This document shows, piece by piece, positions 1 through 9,662 of a stretch of DNA of 64,000 nucleotides. The stretch's first letter is position 1; each line of letters starts with the position of its first letter. This DNA comes from Devosia lucknowensis. GTDB lineage: Bacteria; Pseudomonadota; Alphaproteobacteria; Rhizobiales; Devosiaceae. The stretch spans positions 1,116,001-1,180,000 of the forward strand of contig NZ_FXWK01000001.1 in assembly GCF_900177655.1 (NCBI RefSeq), given 5' to 3'. Made by a program: the position numbers and the translations under genes. The notes below the pieces were generated by a model. That model was given only the letters and a program-made list of their open reading frames with translations. It was not told the DNA's origin and searched no databases.

Positions 1-153
1 AGCAACGCCGGGAGAATAGGCAAGGGCCAGGTCGCGCTGGTTGCCAAGCGGCTTGATCGCCTGGATTTCCAGCTTGCCCGGCTTGGGGAACTCATGGAAA
101 TGCAGCGCCGCCTCACGAAGGGCCTTGCGCTGTTCGGTGATATCGGTCGACAC
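1..153 (-). CDS. maeB: NADP-dependent malic enzyme, N-terminal part (truncated by window edge)
   Basis: The minus strand from base 153 reads VSTDITEQRKALREAALHFH and continues through FPKPGKLEI to RDLALAYSPGVA at the window edge. This is the characteristic N-terminus of bacterial malic enzymes (malate to pyruvate plus CO2). Only 51 codons are visible, so the dehydrogenase and any C-terminal phosphotransacetylase-like domain lie outside. The start is a GTG at 153, chosen because GGGAGAG lies about six bases upstream. The NADP rather than NAD form is inferred from the family resemblance of this short N-terminus. An open forward frame over the same bases is a shadow. Confidence 0.85.
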   Translation of the reverse strand, partial: MSTDITEQRKALREAALHFHEFPKPGKLEIQAIKPLGNQRDLALAYSPGVA

Positions 154-340
154 GAAACTCTCTCCCAGGCAGTCCAGTTGGCCGCGTTGGTGCCATCAAT
201 CATCGGGATTGAAAAGACCGGATCAGCCTAAGCCAGCGAGTCGAAGGCAAAAATACGGCTCTGGAAGAGACGGACGGCGATTACAACGTTTTCAGTGACA
301 GGCTCGCGACAGCCTGCGTAGCAATAGGTCACACCTGGAC

Positions 341-1939
341 TCAGGCGGCCGATGCGACAACCTCTAGTCGTGGCTGGTTCTTGGTCGTTGCATGGAGTGC
401 TAAAGCCAGCTCCCTGTAGGCCCCGATCTTCAACGCCGGCGCGAAGATGTAACCCTGGGCATGCAGCACCCCGCGTGAGCGAAGGTAAAGCGCCTGCTCC
501 TCGGTCTCGACGCCCTCGGCTACGATTTCGCAATCGAGGTCCTTCGCCATCGCGATCAACCCATCCAGCACGGGCACCTGCGTTGTCCCTGGCTTGATCA
601 TGTCGACGAAGATGCGGTCGATCTTGATGACGTCGACACCCAACGTGGCAAGGTAGGCGAGATTGGAGTGTCCCGTTCCCGCATCGTCCATTGCCAGCCG
701 CGCTCCCAGGGCGTGGAGACCGGAAATAACGCTGGTCGTCGTCATTGAATTATTGAGCGGGCGACGCTCGGTGATTTCGAACACCAGTTGCCGGAAACTG
801 ATCGGCGACTGGCCAAAAATTGCCTGCACGTCCTCTACGATGCCGACGTCGCGGAAATGTCCCTCGAACAGATTGATCGAAATCTTCATGTCTGGCATCG
901 TTTTGGACAGGTCGCCGAGATCATTTCGGACCTGCTGCATCAGCGAGACCGTCATCGGTATCGCAAGGCCAGTAACCTCTGCATAGTCGATGAACGCACC
1001 GGGCGGAATAACCTGGCCATTGCGTTTTTCCCAACGGCACAGCACTTCGCAACCCACGAGTTCGCCTGTGCGCAGATTGATGACCGGCTGGTAGTATGGC
1101 TTGATCTCATTGCGCTCGATGGCACGCTCGAGGTCGAAGGCAGGTACGCGAGAGCGGCGCACATAGCTCAGGTTCAGGAGCAGGAAGACAGCGCTCGAAA
1201 CGCAGGCAATGATCGTGAATACGACGTCGAGATCTGCGTAGTCCGCCCGCACCATGGCAAATGGCACGGCATACTCAACCTTGATCGGGAACTGACCGGC
1301 ATAGCCTTGCGCGCTAACGTAGTCTGACCCGGCGACCCTCCGGTCAAATCCCGACGGATCCCCGATCGTCATGATCGACAACCCATTGGTCAGCGTCACG
1401 CGCATCATGGCGCCGTTGGGCAGGTTCTCCGAAAGTGAGGTCTCGGACTGGCCGAGCATGGGCACGAATGCCGAGACACGCCGCGTTTCGCCGAAGGTCT
1501 GGGTCACTTTCAGCGCCGGCATGTCCAGGTCACCCAGCTTGACCACAGTCATGGTTTCGGTGAGGCCGGGTATAGGCAAAGGCTGCGAAAGGGGCGAGTA
1601 GCTGACGACACGTCCATAGGCATCGCAATATTGAACGCCATCCAGGTTCTCGACCAGCACCTGTCTGAGATTGAGACTGCCCTCGATAGCCGTCTGGGCA
1701 TTGGTCACAAAGGTCGGCGTACATAGGGAAGGGCTGGCCGCGATCACCTGGCGTAGCGTACTCACGCCATCCATTGCACCCGAATTTATTCGCGAGCTGA
1801 TCGTCTCAACATACTGCTGTGCATACGCTTTCTGCCTGTACTGAACATAAGCGTCCAGCAAGTAGTCCACCGCAACAATGGGCACGAACGCCAGAATGGC
1901 GCCCATCAGCATCAGGACATGTGAAAATCTCGACTTCAC
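341..1939 (-). CDS. Membrane-bound c-di-GMP phosphodiesterase, CSS-type sensor plus EAL domain
   Basis: This 532-residue protein should hydrolyse cyclic di-GMP at the inner membrane. One transmembrane helix lies at about residues 8-28 and a second at about 240-260. They enclose a periplasmic domain with Cys73 and Cys105, the layout of CSS-motif (PdeC-like) sensors whose disulfide state controls activity; the second motif reads CDA rather than CSS. The EAL domain follows from about 275. The signature is EVL at 298-300, with Asn356, Glu388, Asp418-Asp419 in DDAGTG, Lys439, Glu475 and Gln495 in the usual metal- and substrate-binding places, so it looks active. The chosen start is a GTG at 1939; internal ATG codons nearby are possible. 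A CtrA-like box lies about 50 bases upstream. Confidence 0.87.
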   Translation of the reverse strand: MKSRFSHVLMLMGAILAFVPIVAVDYLLDAYVQYRQKAYAQQYVETISSRINSGAMDGVSTLRQVIAASPSLCTPTFVTNAQTAIEGSLNLRQVLVENLDGVQYCDAYGRVVSYSPLSQPLPIPGLTETMTVVKLGDLDMPALKVTQTFGETRRVSAFVPMLGQSETSLSENLPNGAMMRVTLTNGLSIMTIGDPSGFDRRVAGSDYVSAQGYAGQFPIKVEYAVPFAMVRADYADLDVVFTIIACVSSAVFLLLNLSYVRRSRVPAFDLERAIERNEIKPYYQPVINLRTGELVGCEVLCRWEKRNGQVIPPGAFIDYAEVTGLAIPMTVSLMQQVRNDLGDLSKTMPDMKISINLFEGHFRDVGIVEDVQAIFGQSPISFRQLVFEITERRPLNNSMTTTSVISGLHALGARLAMDDAGTGHSNLAYLATLGVDVIKIDRIFVDMIKPGTTQVPVLDGLIAMAKDLDCEIVAEGVETEEQALYLRSRGVLHAQGYIFAPALKIGAYRELALALHATTKNQPRLEVVASAA

Positions 1940-1990
1940 CGGCGAATCCGCACCCGGAAAAACTTGCCTACCTGACTACCAAGTGAAGTT

Positions 1991-2015
1991 TTAACGGGTC
2001 GTTAATGCTGATTAA
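1991..2015. promoter_or_regulatory. CtrA-like binding box upstream of the EAL gene
   Basis: The sequence holds TTAA-N7-TTAA (1991-2005), the full consensus for the cell-cycle regulator CtrA, followed six bases later by a third TTAA at 2012-2015. It lies between the divergent ends of the EAL gene (start at 1939) and the aspS terminator, so the EAL gene is the only adjacent promoter it could serve. CtrA binding is inferred from the motif. Confidence 0.5.
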
Positions 2016-2030
2016 CTGCCGATAACCACT

Positions 2031-2064
2031 CGAAAACGAATGGGGCGCCCTGTTGGACGCCCCA
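2031..2064 (-). terminator. Probable intrinsic terminator of aspS
   Basis: A seven-base-pair stem (TGGGGCG 2041-2047 with CGCCCCA 2058-2064) follows the aspS stop on the minus strand. It is followed there by ATTCGTTTTCG, a broken T-tract. Confidence 0.5.
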
Positions 2065-2091
2065 CCTCAAACGCTTTGGCCGAAAACCTGT

Positions 2092-3882
2092 TTAGCTTTG
2101 CACGTTCAGACGAATGCTGAGTTCGCGAAGTTGCTTGGCGGAAGCCTGGCTGGGCGCGCCCATCAGCAGGTCCTGTGCCTGCTGGTTCATTGGGAAGGCG
2201 GTGATTTCGCGCAGGTTTGCCACGCCGCACAAAAGCATGACGATGCGGTCGATGCCGAAGGCTGCACCGCCATGCGGCGGCGCGCCGTACTGGAATGCGC
2301 GATACAGCCCGCCGAACTGCTCTTCAACCTCGGAACGCGATTTGCCCGTAAGCTCGAACGCCTTGATCATGGTTTCCGGCTCCTGGTTACGGATGGAGCC
2401 GGATGCGATTTCGAAGCCGTTGCACACCGCGTCGTACTGATAGGCCTTGAGCGACAGCGGGTCGTCGCCATTGAGCCCGTCAATGCCACCCTGCGGCATC
2501 GAGAACGGATTATGGGCGAAGTCGATGCGCTTTTCTTCTTCGCTCCACTCATAGAACGGGAAATCGACGATCCAGCACAGCGCGAACTGTTCAGAATCGA
2601 CGAGGCCGAGATCGGTGCCGACCTTGGTGCGGGCTTCGCCAGCGAACTTGTAGAATTTGTCGGGGCGACCGGCGACGAAGAACACCGCATCGCCGTCGTC
2701 AAGCCCGAGTTGGGCCTTGAGGGCAGCAGTGCGCTCCTCGCCAATGTTCTTGGCGATCGGGCCGGAGCCCTGCCCATCCTTGAAGAAGATGTAGCCAAGC
2801 CCCGGCTGGCCTTCACCCTGCGCCCAGGCGTTCATGCGGTCGCAGAATGCCCGGCCGATTGGCTCGGCGCCGGGCTTGTTCTTGGCAGGAATCGCCCAGA
2901 CTTCGACCTTGGAGTCGGCCTCGATCTGGTTGGCGAAGACCTTGAAGCCCGAACCGGCAAAATGCTCGGTGACGCCTTGGATCTCGATCGGGTTGCGCAG
3001 GTCAGGCTTGTCCGAACCGTATTTGCGGATCGCGGTGTCGTAGGGGATGCGCGGCCAGCCCTTGGTCACGCGCTTGCCATCTGCAAACTGCTCGAAAACA
3101 TTGGTGATCACAGGTTCGACCGTGTTCCACACGTCTTCCTGGGTCACGAAGCTCATTTCAAGGTCGAGCTGGTAGAATTCGCCCGGCAGGCGATCGGCAC
3201 GCGGATCTTCATCGCGGAAGCAGGGCGCAACCTGGAAGTAGCGATCAAAGCCAGCGACCATCAGCAGCTGCTTGTACTGCTGCGGTGCCTGCGGGAGCGC
3301 AAAGAACGTACCGGGATGAATGCGGCTCGGCACCAGGAAGTCACGGGCGCCTTCCGGCGAAGACGCGGTCAAGATCGGCGTCGAAAATTCGGTGAACCCT
3401 GCCCCGCCCATTCCGGCGCGCATTGCAGAAATGATCTTTGTGCGCTTCAGGATATTGGCGTGCAGCTTCTCGCGACGCAGGTCGAGGAAGCGGTATTTGA
3501 GACGGATATCTTCCGGATAATCGGCATCACCGAACACCGGCAGCGGCAGTTCCTTGGCCTCCGAGAGAACTTCGATCTCGCGAATGAACACCTCGATAGT
3601 CCCGGTCGGGATGTTTGGATTGACCGCCGCGGCATCGCGCAGCTTTACCTCGCCATCGATACGAAGCACCCATTCCGAGCGAACCTTTTCCGCGGCCGAA
3701 AAGGCTGCAGAATCAGGATCGATCACGCATTGGGTAATCCCGTAGTTGTCGCGCAGGTCGATAAACAGCAGGCCGCCATGGTCGCGTACGCGGTGAACCC
3801 AGCCGCTGAGGCGGACATTATTGCCGGCATCACCGGCCGTAAGGGCACCACACGTGTGGGAACGGTAACGATGAAGGGTCAT
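2092..3882 (-). CDS. aspS: Aspartyl-tRNA synthetase, probably non-discriminating (Asp/Asn)
   Basis: This is a class II synthetase that charges tRNA-Asp with aspartate. Its 596 residues match the bacterial type with an N-terminal OB-fold anticodon domain, catalytic core and inserted GAD domain. Motif 2 appears as FRDED and motif 3 as GIDRIVMLL near the C-terminus. In the anticodon domain the sequence RDHGG carries His35, the residue found in enzymes that also charge tRNA-Asn; discriminating enzymes usually have Leu there. With gatA, gatB and gatC close by, synthesis of Asn-tRNA by transamidation is a reasonable inference. The start at 3882 ([10 protein letters not shown]) fits the family; the 48 in-frame codons upstream look like non-coding sequence. 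Confidence 0.95.
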   Translation of the reverse strand: MTLHRYRSHTCGALTAGDAGNNVRLSGWVHRVRDHGGLLFIDLRDNYGITQCVIDPDSAAFSAAEKVRSEWVLRIDGEVKLRDAAAVNPNIPTGTIEVFIREIEVLSEAKELPLPVFGDADYPEDIRLKYRFLDLRREKLHANILKRTKIISAMRAGMGGAGFTEFSTPILTASSPEGARDFLVPSRIHPGTFFALPQAPQQYKQLLMVAGFDRYFQVAPCFRDEDPRADRLPGEFYQLDLEMSFVTQEDVWNTVEPVITNVFEQFADGKRVTKGWPRIPYDTAIRKYGSDKPDLRNPIEIQGVTEHFAGSGFKVFANQIEADSKVEVWAIPAKNKPGAEPIGRAFCDRMNAWAQGEGQPGLGYIFFKDGQGSGPIAKNIGEERTAALKAQLGLDDGDAVFFVAGRPDKFYKFAGEARTKVGTDLGLVDSEQFALCWIVDFPFYEWSEEEKRIDFAHNPFSMPQGGIDGLNGDDPLSLKAYQYDAVCNGFEIASGSIRNQEPETMIKAFELTGKSRSEVEEQFGGLYRAFQYGAPPHGGAAFGIDRIVMLLCGVANLREITAFPMNQQAQDLLMGAPSQASAKQLRELSIRLNVQS

Positions 3883-4066
3883 GTCAGGTCTCGAAAATGC
3901 TGGAGAAAGGCCGGAATCTAGGGCGGGAAAAGCGCATGGCAGCCGCCGCTTGTCAAGCAACGGCGGCATATCGGTTTTCGGACCTTTATCGCAAGGGAAA
4001 TCGAAGGTGGAGCAATTGGCTAGCACCTGCTAGGAAGAATATTGACGAATTTGAGACGGTATCGGA

Positions 4067-5236
4067 ATGGACCTGATTGTTTCCACAGACGTGCTTGCCG
4101 AATTTTGTGAGCGCGCCGCACAGTTTGAATTTGTAACGGTCGATACCGAATTTCTGCGTGAGACCACCTATTGGCCGCGTCTTTGCCTGATCCAGGTAGC
4201 GACAGACGACGAAGCGGTTTTGATCGATCCGCTTGCGCCGGACATCAAGCTCGCACCTTTTTTCAAGCTGCTGGCCAATCCCGGCGTGACCAAGGTCTTC
4301 CACGCCGCGCGCCAGGACGTGGAAATCTTCGTCAAGCTGACCGGCGCCGTGCCTCACAATATCTTCGACACGCAGGTGGCGGCCAGCGTCTGCGGTTTTG
4401 GTGATAGCGCGTCCTACGACAGTCTCGTGCGGGCCATCTGCAAGGTCGAGCTGGACAAATCCTCGCGCTTCACCGACTGGTCTGCCCGTCCGCTCACAGA
4501 AAAGCAGCGTACCTACGCGCTCGCCGACGTCACCTACCTGCGCGATATCTATCGCGAACTGCGCAAGCAGGTAGAGGAAACACGTCGTTGGGATTGGGTC
4601 GAAGACGAGATGACCACGCTCCGGAGCATCGACACCTATGTCGTGCAGCCCGAGCAGGCGTGGGAACGTCTCAAGATGAAGTTCAACCGGCCGCGCGATC
4701 TCGCTGCCCTCAAAGTGCTGGCGCAGTGGCGCGAACAGAAGGCGCAGGACACTGACCAGCCGCGCAGCCGCATTCTGAAAGATGACGTGCTTGGAGAACT
4801 GGCCGCCCAGCGTCCGCTGACGCCCGACGCATTCGAGAAGCTTCGCGCCGTGCCACGCGGTTTCGGTCGCAGCGCCTCCGCCGGCGAAATCATGTCCCTG
4901 CTTCGGGACGTCGAAGCCTTGCCCAAGGGCGCCCTGCCCGCCATGCCGGAACGCTACCGCGGCCCGTCGCCCAAGGGTGCGGTTGGCGATTTGATCCGCG
5001 TCCTGCTCAAGGCCGTTTCCGAACAACATGGTGTAGCTGCCCGCATCATCGCCACGTCGGATGAAATCGACGCTCTGGTCCTCGATGACGACGCCGACGT
5101 GCCTGCCCTCAAAGGATGGCGCCGCAAGCTCTTTGGCGAGAAGGCATTGGCCATCAAGCATGGCCGCATAGGCCTCGTCGCCACCCGAAAGGGCATCATC
5201 GAGTTTGCGGTCAACTCGACCCAGGCAGCAGAGTGA
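4067..5236 (+). CDS. rnd: Ribonuclease D
   Basis: A 389-residue 3'-to-5' exoribonuclease acting in tRNA 3'-end maturation. The DEDD nuclease core shows VDTEF with Asp and Glu near residues 25-28, FHAARQD near residue 85 and YALADVTYL near residue 155, giving the Exo I to III motifs (DEDDy type). The rest carries the helical HRDC region typical of RNase D. The gene is divergent from aspS, with about 180 bases between. It ends two bases before the stop of ppx on the other strand, so the two genes are convergent. No strong Shine-Dalgarno sequence precedes the ATG. Confidence 0.94.
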   Translation: MDLIVSTDVLAEFCERAAQFEFVTVDTEFLRETTYWPRLCLIQVATDDEAVLIDPLAPDIKLAPFFKLLANPGVTKVFHAARQDVEIFVKLTGAVPHNIFDTQVAASVCGFGDSASYDSLVRAICKVELDKSSRFTDWSARPLTEKQRTYALADVTYLRDIYRELRKQVEETRRWDWVEDEMTTLRSIDTYVVQPEQAWERLKMKFNRPRDLAALKVLAQWREQKAQDTDQPRSRILKDDVLGELAAQRPLTPDAFEKLRAVPRGFGRSASAGEIMSLLRDVEALPKGALPAMPERYRGPSPKGAVGDLIRVLLKAVSEQHGVAARIIATSDEIDALVLDDDADVPALKGWRRKLFGEKALAIKHGRIGLVATRKGIIEFAVNSTQAAE

Positions 5237-5237
5237 A

Positions 5238-6773
5238 CTAGCTCACGACGACGCGGGATTCAGCAAATCCCGCTTCTTCTGCAAACTGCCTTAGTCTGTT
5301 GCGCAGATGATCGCCATTGAGGAAAGCGAAGTCGCTGGGCAGGTTGAGCAGCAGCGACTTGCCCTCAGTGCTGAAATGCGCCCGGGGCAGTATCCCTGGC
5401 ATCGCTGCCGTCATCGGATACGCCACGCGCATCAGCGCCCCAATCAAACGGGCCCGCGCGGTGAGCTCCGGCGCCCCCAGGGGCGTCAGCGCCTGAGCCG
5501 CTTTGCTCTTGAGGCCGTCGTAGCGAATGGCCATGACCTGAGCCAGAAACGACCGGCCCGGATGATCCACGCCCGTCAGCGATCCATAGGCCACGGCATC
5601 GACGCTCTGAGGTCCGCGATAGTCGGGATGTGACCGCCAGCCAATATCGGCGAGAAGACAAGCCACGATGCGCAGCCGCATCTCCTGCGGTGTTTCTGCT
5701 ACATGCGCACAATCAAAATACTGGCTGGTGAATTCGATGAGATCGTTCGCGTGGGCAGGCGATCGCGAGCGGAGGATCGAGAGCTCTTCAGCACCCTGGA
5801 TCAACGGATCTATCGCGCGCTCCCGGTCGTCTAGTTTGCCGTAAAGATACCCTTCACGGACACCGAGCGCAGAGAATACGACGCTTCCGAACTTCCCGAC
5901 CTTGAGCAATTCTGACAGCGCCGCGGCTCCGAAAGGCACCAATTCACGCCGCGAATTGCTGACGTTGCCTGAGCCTGGATAATTCTTGAGCGAGTCCGCA
6001 GCAACGATGTCGTCGCAGAAGCGGATCATCTCGTCGGCCTGAACAACGTAGTCCTGGACCATGTGCAGCGGATAATCGCAATGGCCCTGATGAAGCTTGG
6101 CCAGCGACCGCCAGGTTCCGCCGATCGCGGCAAACTGGCCGCCCTGCTCGTCACCGTCGATGATGGAGCCGACCAGCCGTTCGCGCACCAGCGCAGCGGC
6201 CTTCTTTGGCGAGCCGTCGGCATCATCCTGCAGCCGGATCACCCCGAGTTCGAAGCTTTCGCCGTTGGTGTCGAGCCCGTTGGCAATGTCCGAGAATTCG
6301 AGGCTGCCGCCCCCCAGGTCCCCGACGACACCGGCGAACCCCGGAATACCGGCGACAACGCCGAGCGCCGCATAGTGGGCCTCTTCCTCACCACTCAGCA
6401 CTCTGACAGGGGCTTCCATGACAGCTTCGACCGCACTCACGAACTCGGCACGGTTCGCCGCATCGCGCACCGCCGAAGTCGCCAGGACATAAACCTTCCC
6501 CACGCGCATCATGCGCGCGACAAGCGCGAAGCGTTTCATCGCCTCGAGCGCAATAGCCATATTGGATTCGGCGAGGCGGCCCGTCTGGGCCATCCCGCGC
6601 CCGAGGGCGCAGGCGGATTTTTCGTTGTAAAGGGGCGTCAGTGCACGCGCATGCCGTTCGTAAACGACGAGACGAACTGAGTTCGAACCGATGTCCAGAA
6701 CAGCCACTGGGCGGGCGCCCTTGATGCGCCCCTGCGCGGTTGGATCGGCGTCGACGCCCCAGAACTGTGTCAA
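5238..6773 (-). CDS. ppx: Exopolyphosphatase (Ppx/GppA family)
   Basis: A 511-residue enzyme of the actin/Hsp70 ATPase fold that removes terminal phosphates from inorganic polyphosphate. The phosphate-binding loops are visible as VLDIGSNSVRLVVYE near the N-terminus, the catalytic region SGEEEAHYAALGVV, and GDLGGGSLEFS near residue 150. The C-terminal half is the longer HD-like helical part of Ppx proteins. It starts two bases after the ppk stop, so ppk and ppx form one unit in which synthesis and breakdown of polyphosphate are made together. A GppA-like activity on pppGpp is possible and cannot be separated by sequence alone. Confidence 0.93.
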   Translation of the reverse strand: MTQFWGVDADPTAQGRIKGARPVAVLDIGSNSVRLVVYERHARALTPLYNEKSACALGRGMAQTGRLAESNMAIALEAMKRFALVARMMRVGKVYVLATSAVRDAANRAEFVSAVEAVMEAPVRVLSGEEEAHYAALGVVAGIPGFAGVVGDLGGGSLEFSDIANGLDTNGESFELGVIRLQDDADGSPKKAAALVRERLVGSIIDGDEQGGQFAAIGGTWRSLAKLHQGHCDYPLHMVQDYVVQADEMIRFCDDIVAADSLKNYPGSGNVSNSRRELVPFGAAALSELLKVGKFGSVVFSALGVREGYLYGKLDDRERAIDPLIQGAEELSILRSRSPAHANDLIEFTSQYFDCAHVAETPQEMRLRIVACLLADIGWRSHPDYRGPQSVDAVAYGSLTGVDHPGRSFLAQVMAIRYDGLKSKAAQALTPLGAPELTARARLIGALMRVAYPMTAAMPGILPRAHFSTEGKSLLLNLPSDFAFLNGDHLRNRLRQFAEEAGFAESRVVVS

Positions 6774-6775
6774 AC

Positions 6776-8941
6776 TTATCCCTCGTCGCTCTCCGTCATG
6801 CCTGCACTGCCGCGACCGGACAGGGACGGATTGGTCATGAAGTAGTCGTGCGCGTTGAAGGGCTCCTCACCCTCGCCCACCTTTACACGATGCGAGCTGC
6901 CATCGGGAAGCACTTCCCAGCTCTGCTGGTTGTCCCTCAGATAGGCAACCAGAATCCGATCGAGTATCTGCTTGTGCACAGTCTCGTTGAGGATCGGCAC
7001 CATAACTTCCACGCGCCCGTCGAGGTTGCGCCCCATGAGATCCGCGGACGATATATAGACCTTGGCGCGCGGTGAAGGCATCGCCTCGCCATTACCGAAA
7101 CAGTAGATGCGACTGTGTTCGAGGAAGCGTCCGACCACCGATTTGACGCGGATGTTTTCGGAGAAACCCGGAATTCCGGGCCGCAGGCAGCAAATGCCGC
7201 GCACAATGAGGTCGACTTTCACGCCGGCCTGGCTCGCATCGTAGAGCGCGTCAATCACTTGCGGATCGACCAGCGAGTTCATCTTGAGCAGGATCGAAGC
7301 TGGCTGGCCGCTGCGGGCCAGTTCGATTTCCCGGCCGATATTGTCGACCAGGGTCTGGCGAAGGTTGACCGGCGACACCGCAATGGTCTCGAGTTCGGTG
7401 GGCCGGGCATAGCCCGTGATGAAGTTGAACACGCGCGCCACGTCGCGTGTAATCGAGGGATCGATCGTGAAGTAGCTTAGATCGGTGTAGATCTTGGCTG
7501 TGATCGGGTGGTAGTTCCCTGTGCCGATATGGCAGTAGCTGACCAGTTTGCCTTTCTCGCGGCGCACCACTTGGCTAAGCTTGGCATGGGTTTTGAGTTC
7601 CACGAACCCGAAAACCACTTGCGCGCCCGCGCGTTCGAGATCGCGCGCCCAGCGAATATTGGCCTCTTCGTCAAACCGTGCCTTGAGCTCGACGAGACAG
7701 GTCACCGACTTGCCCGCTTCCGCTGCCATGACCAGGGCCTTGACGATCGGGCTGTCCGATGAGGTGCGATACAGCGTCTGCTTGATCGCGACCACGTCCG
7801 GGTCGCGCGCGGCCTGCATCAGGAACTGTGCCACCACGTCGAAACTTTCGAACGGATGGTGGACCAGGATGTCCTTGGCGCGAATGGCGGCGAAGCTGTC
7901 ACCGTTGTAGTCACGGATACGTTCGGGGAAGCGCGCATGATACGGCTGGAATTTCAGGTCCGGCCTGTCCACGTCACAAATCTTGCGGGCATCGGCAAGC
8001 CCGAGGAAGCCGTGGACCTCGAACACATCGGCTTCCTTGACGCCCAGCTGTTCTCCGATCTGGCGCTTGAGAGCGCGCGGCATGGTGCGCTCGATTTCGA
8101 GGCGGATCACCTGCCCGCGACGACGCTGCCGCAACGCGCTTTCGAACTCCACGACGAGGTCTGCCGCCTCATCGTCGATTTCGATTTCACTGTCGCGGAT
8201 GATGCGGAAGGCGCCCGAACCGACCACCTCGTGGCCCGGGAACATCTTGTGGAAGAACAGCTTGACCAGCGTGTCGATGGTGACGACTTCCGACCGGCCT
8301 TCCGACACGAGGCCGCTCGGCAGATTGATGAACCGGTCGAGATTGCCGGGGATGCGAACCAGCGCGGTCAGGTGCTGATCCGAATTTGGCCGCTTGAGCT
8401 CGAACGCCAGGGCCAGGCCCAGGTTCGGAATAAACGGAAACGGATGCGCCGGATCGACCGCGATCGGCGTGAGGACCGGAAAAATTTCCTCACGGAACAG
8501 CTTTTGCAGATAGGCGATCTGCTCGGCTGTCAGATCGTTCTCCTCGTGGATGACGACGTTTTGTGCGAACAGTTCCTCGCGCAGGTCCTTCCAGTGGTCC
8601 TGTTGCTCGAGCTGCAGGTGCTGGGCCAGCGTTGCGATTTCTTCGAGCTGTTCGGCTGGCGAAAGGCCATCCGCGCTCTGCTTGGTCAGTCCGGCACGAA
8701 TCTGGCCTTTGAGGCCGGCCACGCGGACCATGTAGAATTCGTCGAGATTGTTGGCCGAAATGGACACGAAGCGCAGGCGCTCGAGCAGCGGGTGGGAAGC
8801 GTTGCCAGCTTCCTCCAGAACCCGCATGTTGAACTGCAACCAGCTCACTTCACGATTGACGAACCGCGCGGGGCTGATGCGCAGTGCCTCGACATCCGGA
8901 ACCGGGCTTTCGGTCTCGGCATACTCGCTCATCTCATTCAT
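6776..8941 (-). CDS. ppk1: Polyphosphate kinase 1
   Basis: A 721-residue enzyme that polymerises the gamma-phosphate of ATP into polyphosphate. The N-terminal domain begins with [10 protein letters not shown] and [14 protein letters not shown], both hallmarks of PPK1. The catalytic phospholipase-D-like domains contain HIGTGNYHP, bearing the autophosphorylated histidine, and [10 protein letters not shown] followed by [15 protein letters not shown]. Length is normal. The start ATG at 8941 overlaps the hdaA stop within ATGAATGA, so translation is coupled. The run perM-hdaA-ppk-ppx reads as one operon. Confidence 0.96.
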   Translation of the reverse strand: MNEMSEYAETESPVPDVEALRISPARFVNREVSWLQFNMRVLEEAGNASHPLLERLRFVSISANNLDEFYMVRVAGLKGQIRAGLTKQSADGLSPAEQLEEIATLAQHLQLEQQDHWKDLREELFAQNVVIHEENDLTAEQIAYLQKLFREEIFPVLTPIAVDPAHPFPFIPNLGLALAFELKRPNSDQHLTALVRIPGNLDRFINLPSGLVSEGRSEVVTIDTLVKLFFHKMFPGHEVVGSGAFRIIRDSEIEIDDEAADLVVEFESALRQRRRGQVIRLEIERTMPRALKRQIGEQLGVKEADVFEVHGFLGLADARKICDVDRPDLKFQPYHARFPERIRDYNGDSFAAIRAKDILVHHPFESFDVVAQFLMQAARDPDVVAIKQTLYRTSSDSPIVKALVMAAEAGKSVTCLVELKARFDEEANIRWARDLERAGAQVVFGFVELKTHAKLSQVVRREKGKLVSYCHIGTGNYHPITAKIYTDLSYFTIDPSITRDVARVFNFITGYARPTELETIAVSPVNLRQTLVDNIGREIELARSGQPASILLKMNSLVDPQVIDALYDASQAGVKVDLIVRGICCLRPGIPGFSENIRVKSVVGRFLEHSRIYCFGNGEAMPSPRAKVYISSADLMGRNLDGRVEVMVPILNETVHKQILDRILVAYLRDNQQSWEVLPDGSSHRVKVGEGEEPFNAHDYFMTNPSLSGRGSAGMTESDEG

Positions 8942-9662
8942 CGGTCTGGGCGTCCCAATCTTCTCTTCGGTCCGGCTTCTGCGCAGCCTGCCGCTGCTCC
9001 AGTGCCTCCGATGCTATCGCGCGGGTAATGGCCGACCCCTTTGCAAGGGCCAGCCTGTCCATGAGGTCGACAAGGGCAGCGGCCTCCTCGGGGCTACGCT
9101 CCATGCGCGGCACCACATAGCCGATGACCTTGGGATCGACTTTGATCTGTCGATCGCCAAACAGTTTCACGAACATCTGTGACAGTTCGATGTCGTCGCT
9201 CGCTTCCAGCCTGAAAACAGGTGCTCGCCGCACCCTTGAGCGGACATCATCGGTGCGGAGGGGCCAAAGCGCAACCTCGACGCGCGCTGTCAGCAGCAAC
9301 GTGCGCTCGCCACGCATCACCTGGTTCAACAGGTGAAACAGGGCGTGCTCATCGTGGCCAAGCCGGTCGACGTCCTCAACAACGACGGCACGCTGGCTCG
9401 GGCTCGAAGCTATGTCTCGTATCGTGTCGCTTGTCGCGAGCAGCGCATTGCTGCGGTCCGCGAAGATCCGCGCCAGATGAGATTTTCCCGATGCTGCCGG
9501 CCCGATCAGCAACGTGACGCCATCGGGCCAGTGCGGCCAGGCGAGAATGCGCGCATAGGCAAGGGAATTGCCTTCGCCGACGAGAAAATCATCTTCGGCG
9601 TGGGAAGGCTCATGGCCGAGGTCGAGCGGCAGTTGCCGGGGACCTCGATCAGGGCTTGGCAT
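8934..9662 (-). CDS. hdaA: Hda-type DnaA regulatory inactivator
   Basis: A 242-residue AAA+ protein related to DnaA domain III. It lacks the DNA-binding domain. The N-terminus contains QLPLDL, matching the sliding-clamp binding motif that Hda uses to dock on the beta clamp and stimulate DnaA-ATP hydrolysis. The P-loop reads [10 protein letters not shown] and the Walker B region VVVEDVDRL. The start at 9662 ([10 protein letters not shown]) has GGA five bases upstream and overlaps the end of the perM-like gene by 14 bases; the ATG at 9668 is an alternative. Downstream it overlaps ppk by eight bases. Its assignment to DnaA control is from family knowledge. Confidence 0.88.
   Translation of the reverse strand: MPSPDRGPRQLPLDLGHEPSHAEDDFLVGEGNSLAYARILAWPHWPDGVTLLIGPAASGKSHLARIFADRSNALLATSDTIRDIASSPSQRAVVVEDVDRLGHDEHALFHLLNQVMRGERTLLLTARVEVALWPLRTDDVRSRVRRAPVFRLEASDDIELSQMFVKLFGDRQIKVDPKVIGYVVPRMERSPEEAAALVDLMDRLALAKGSAITRAIASEALEQRQAAQKPDRREDWDAQTDE

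Noticed and set aside
1..231. Forward open frame from the window edge ending at TAA 229-231.
   Set aside because: The opposite strand encodes the clear malic enzyme N-terminus with a GTG start and a ribosome-binding site.
2053..3921. A 622-codon open frame opposite aspS.
   Set aside because: AspS is unmistakable on the minus strand; the forward frame has no motif and no ribosome-binding site.
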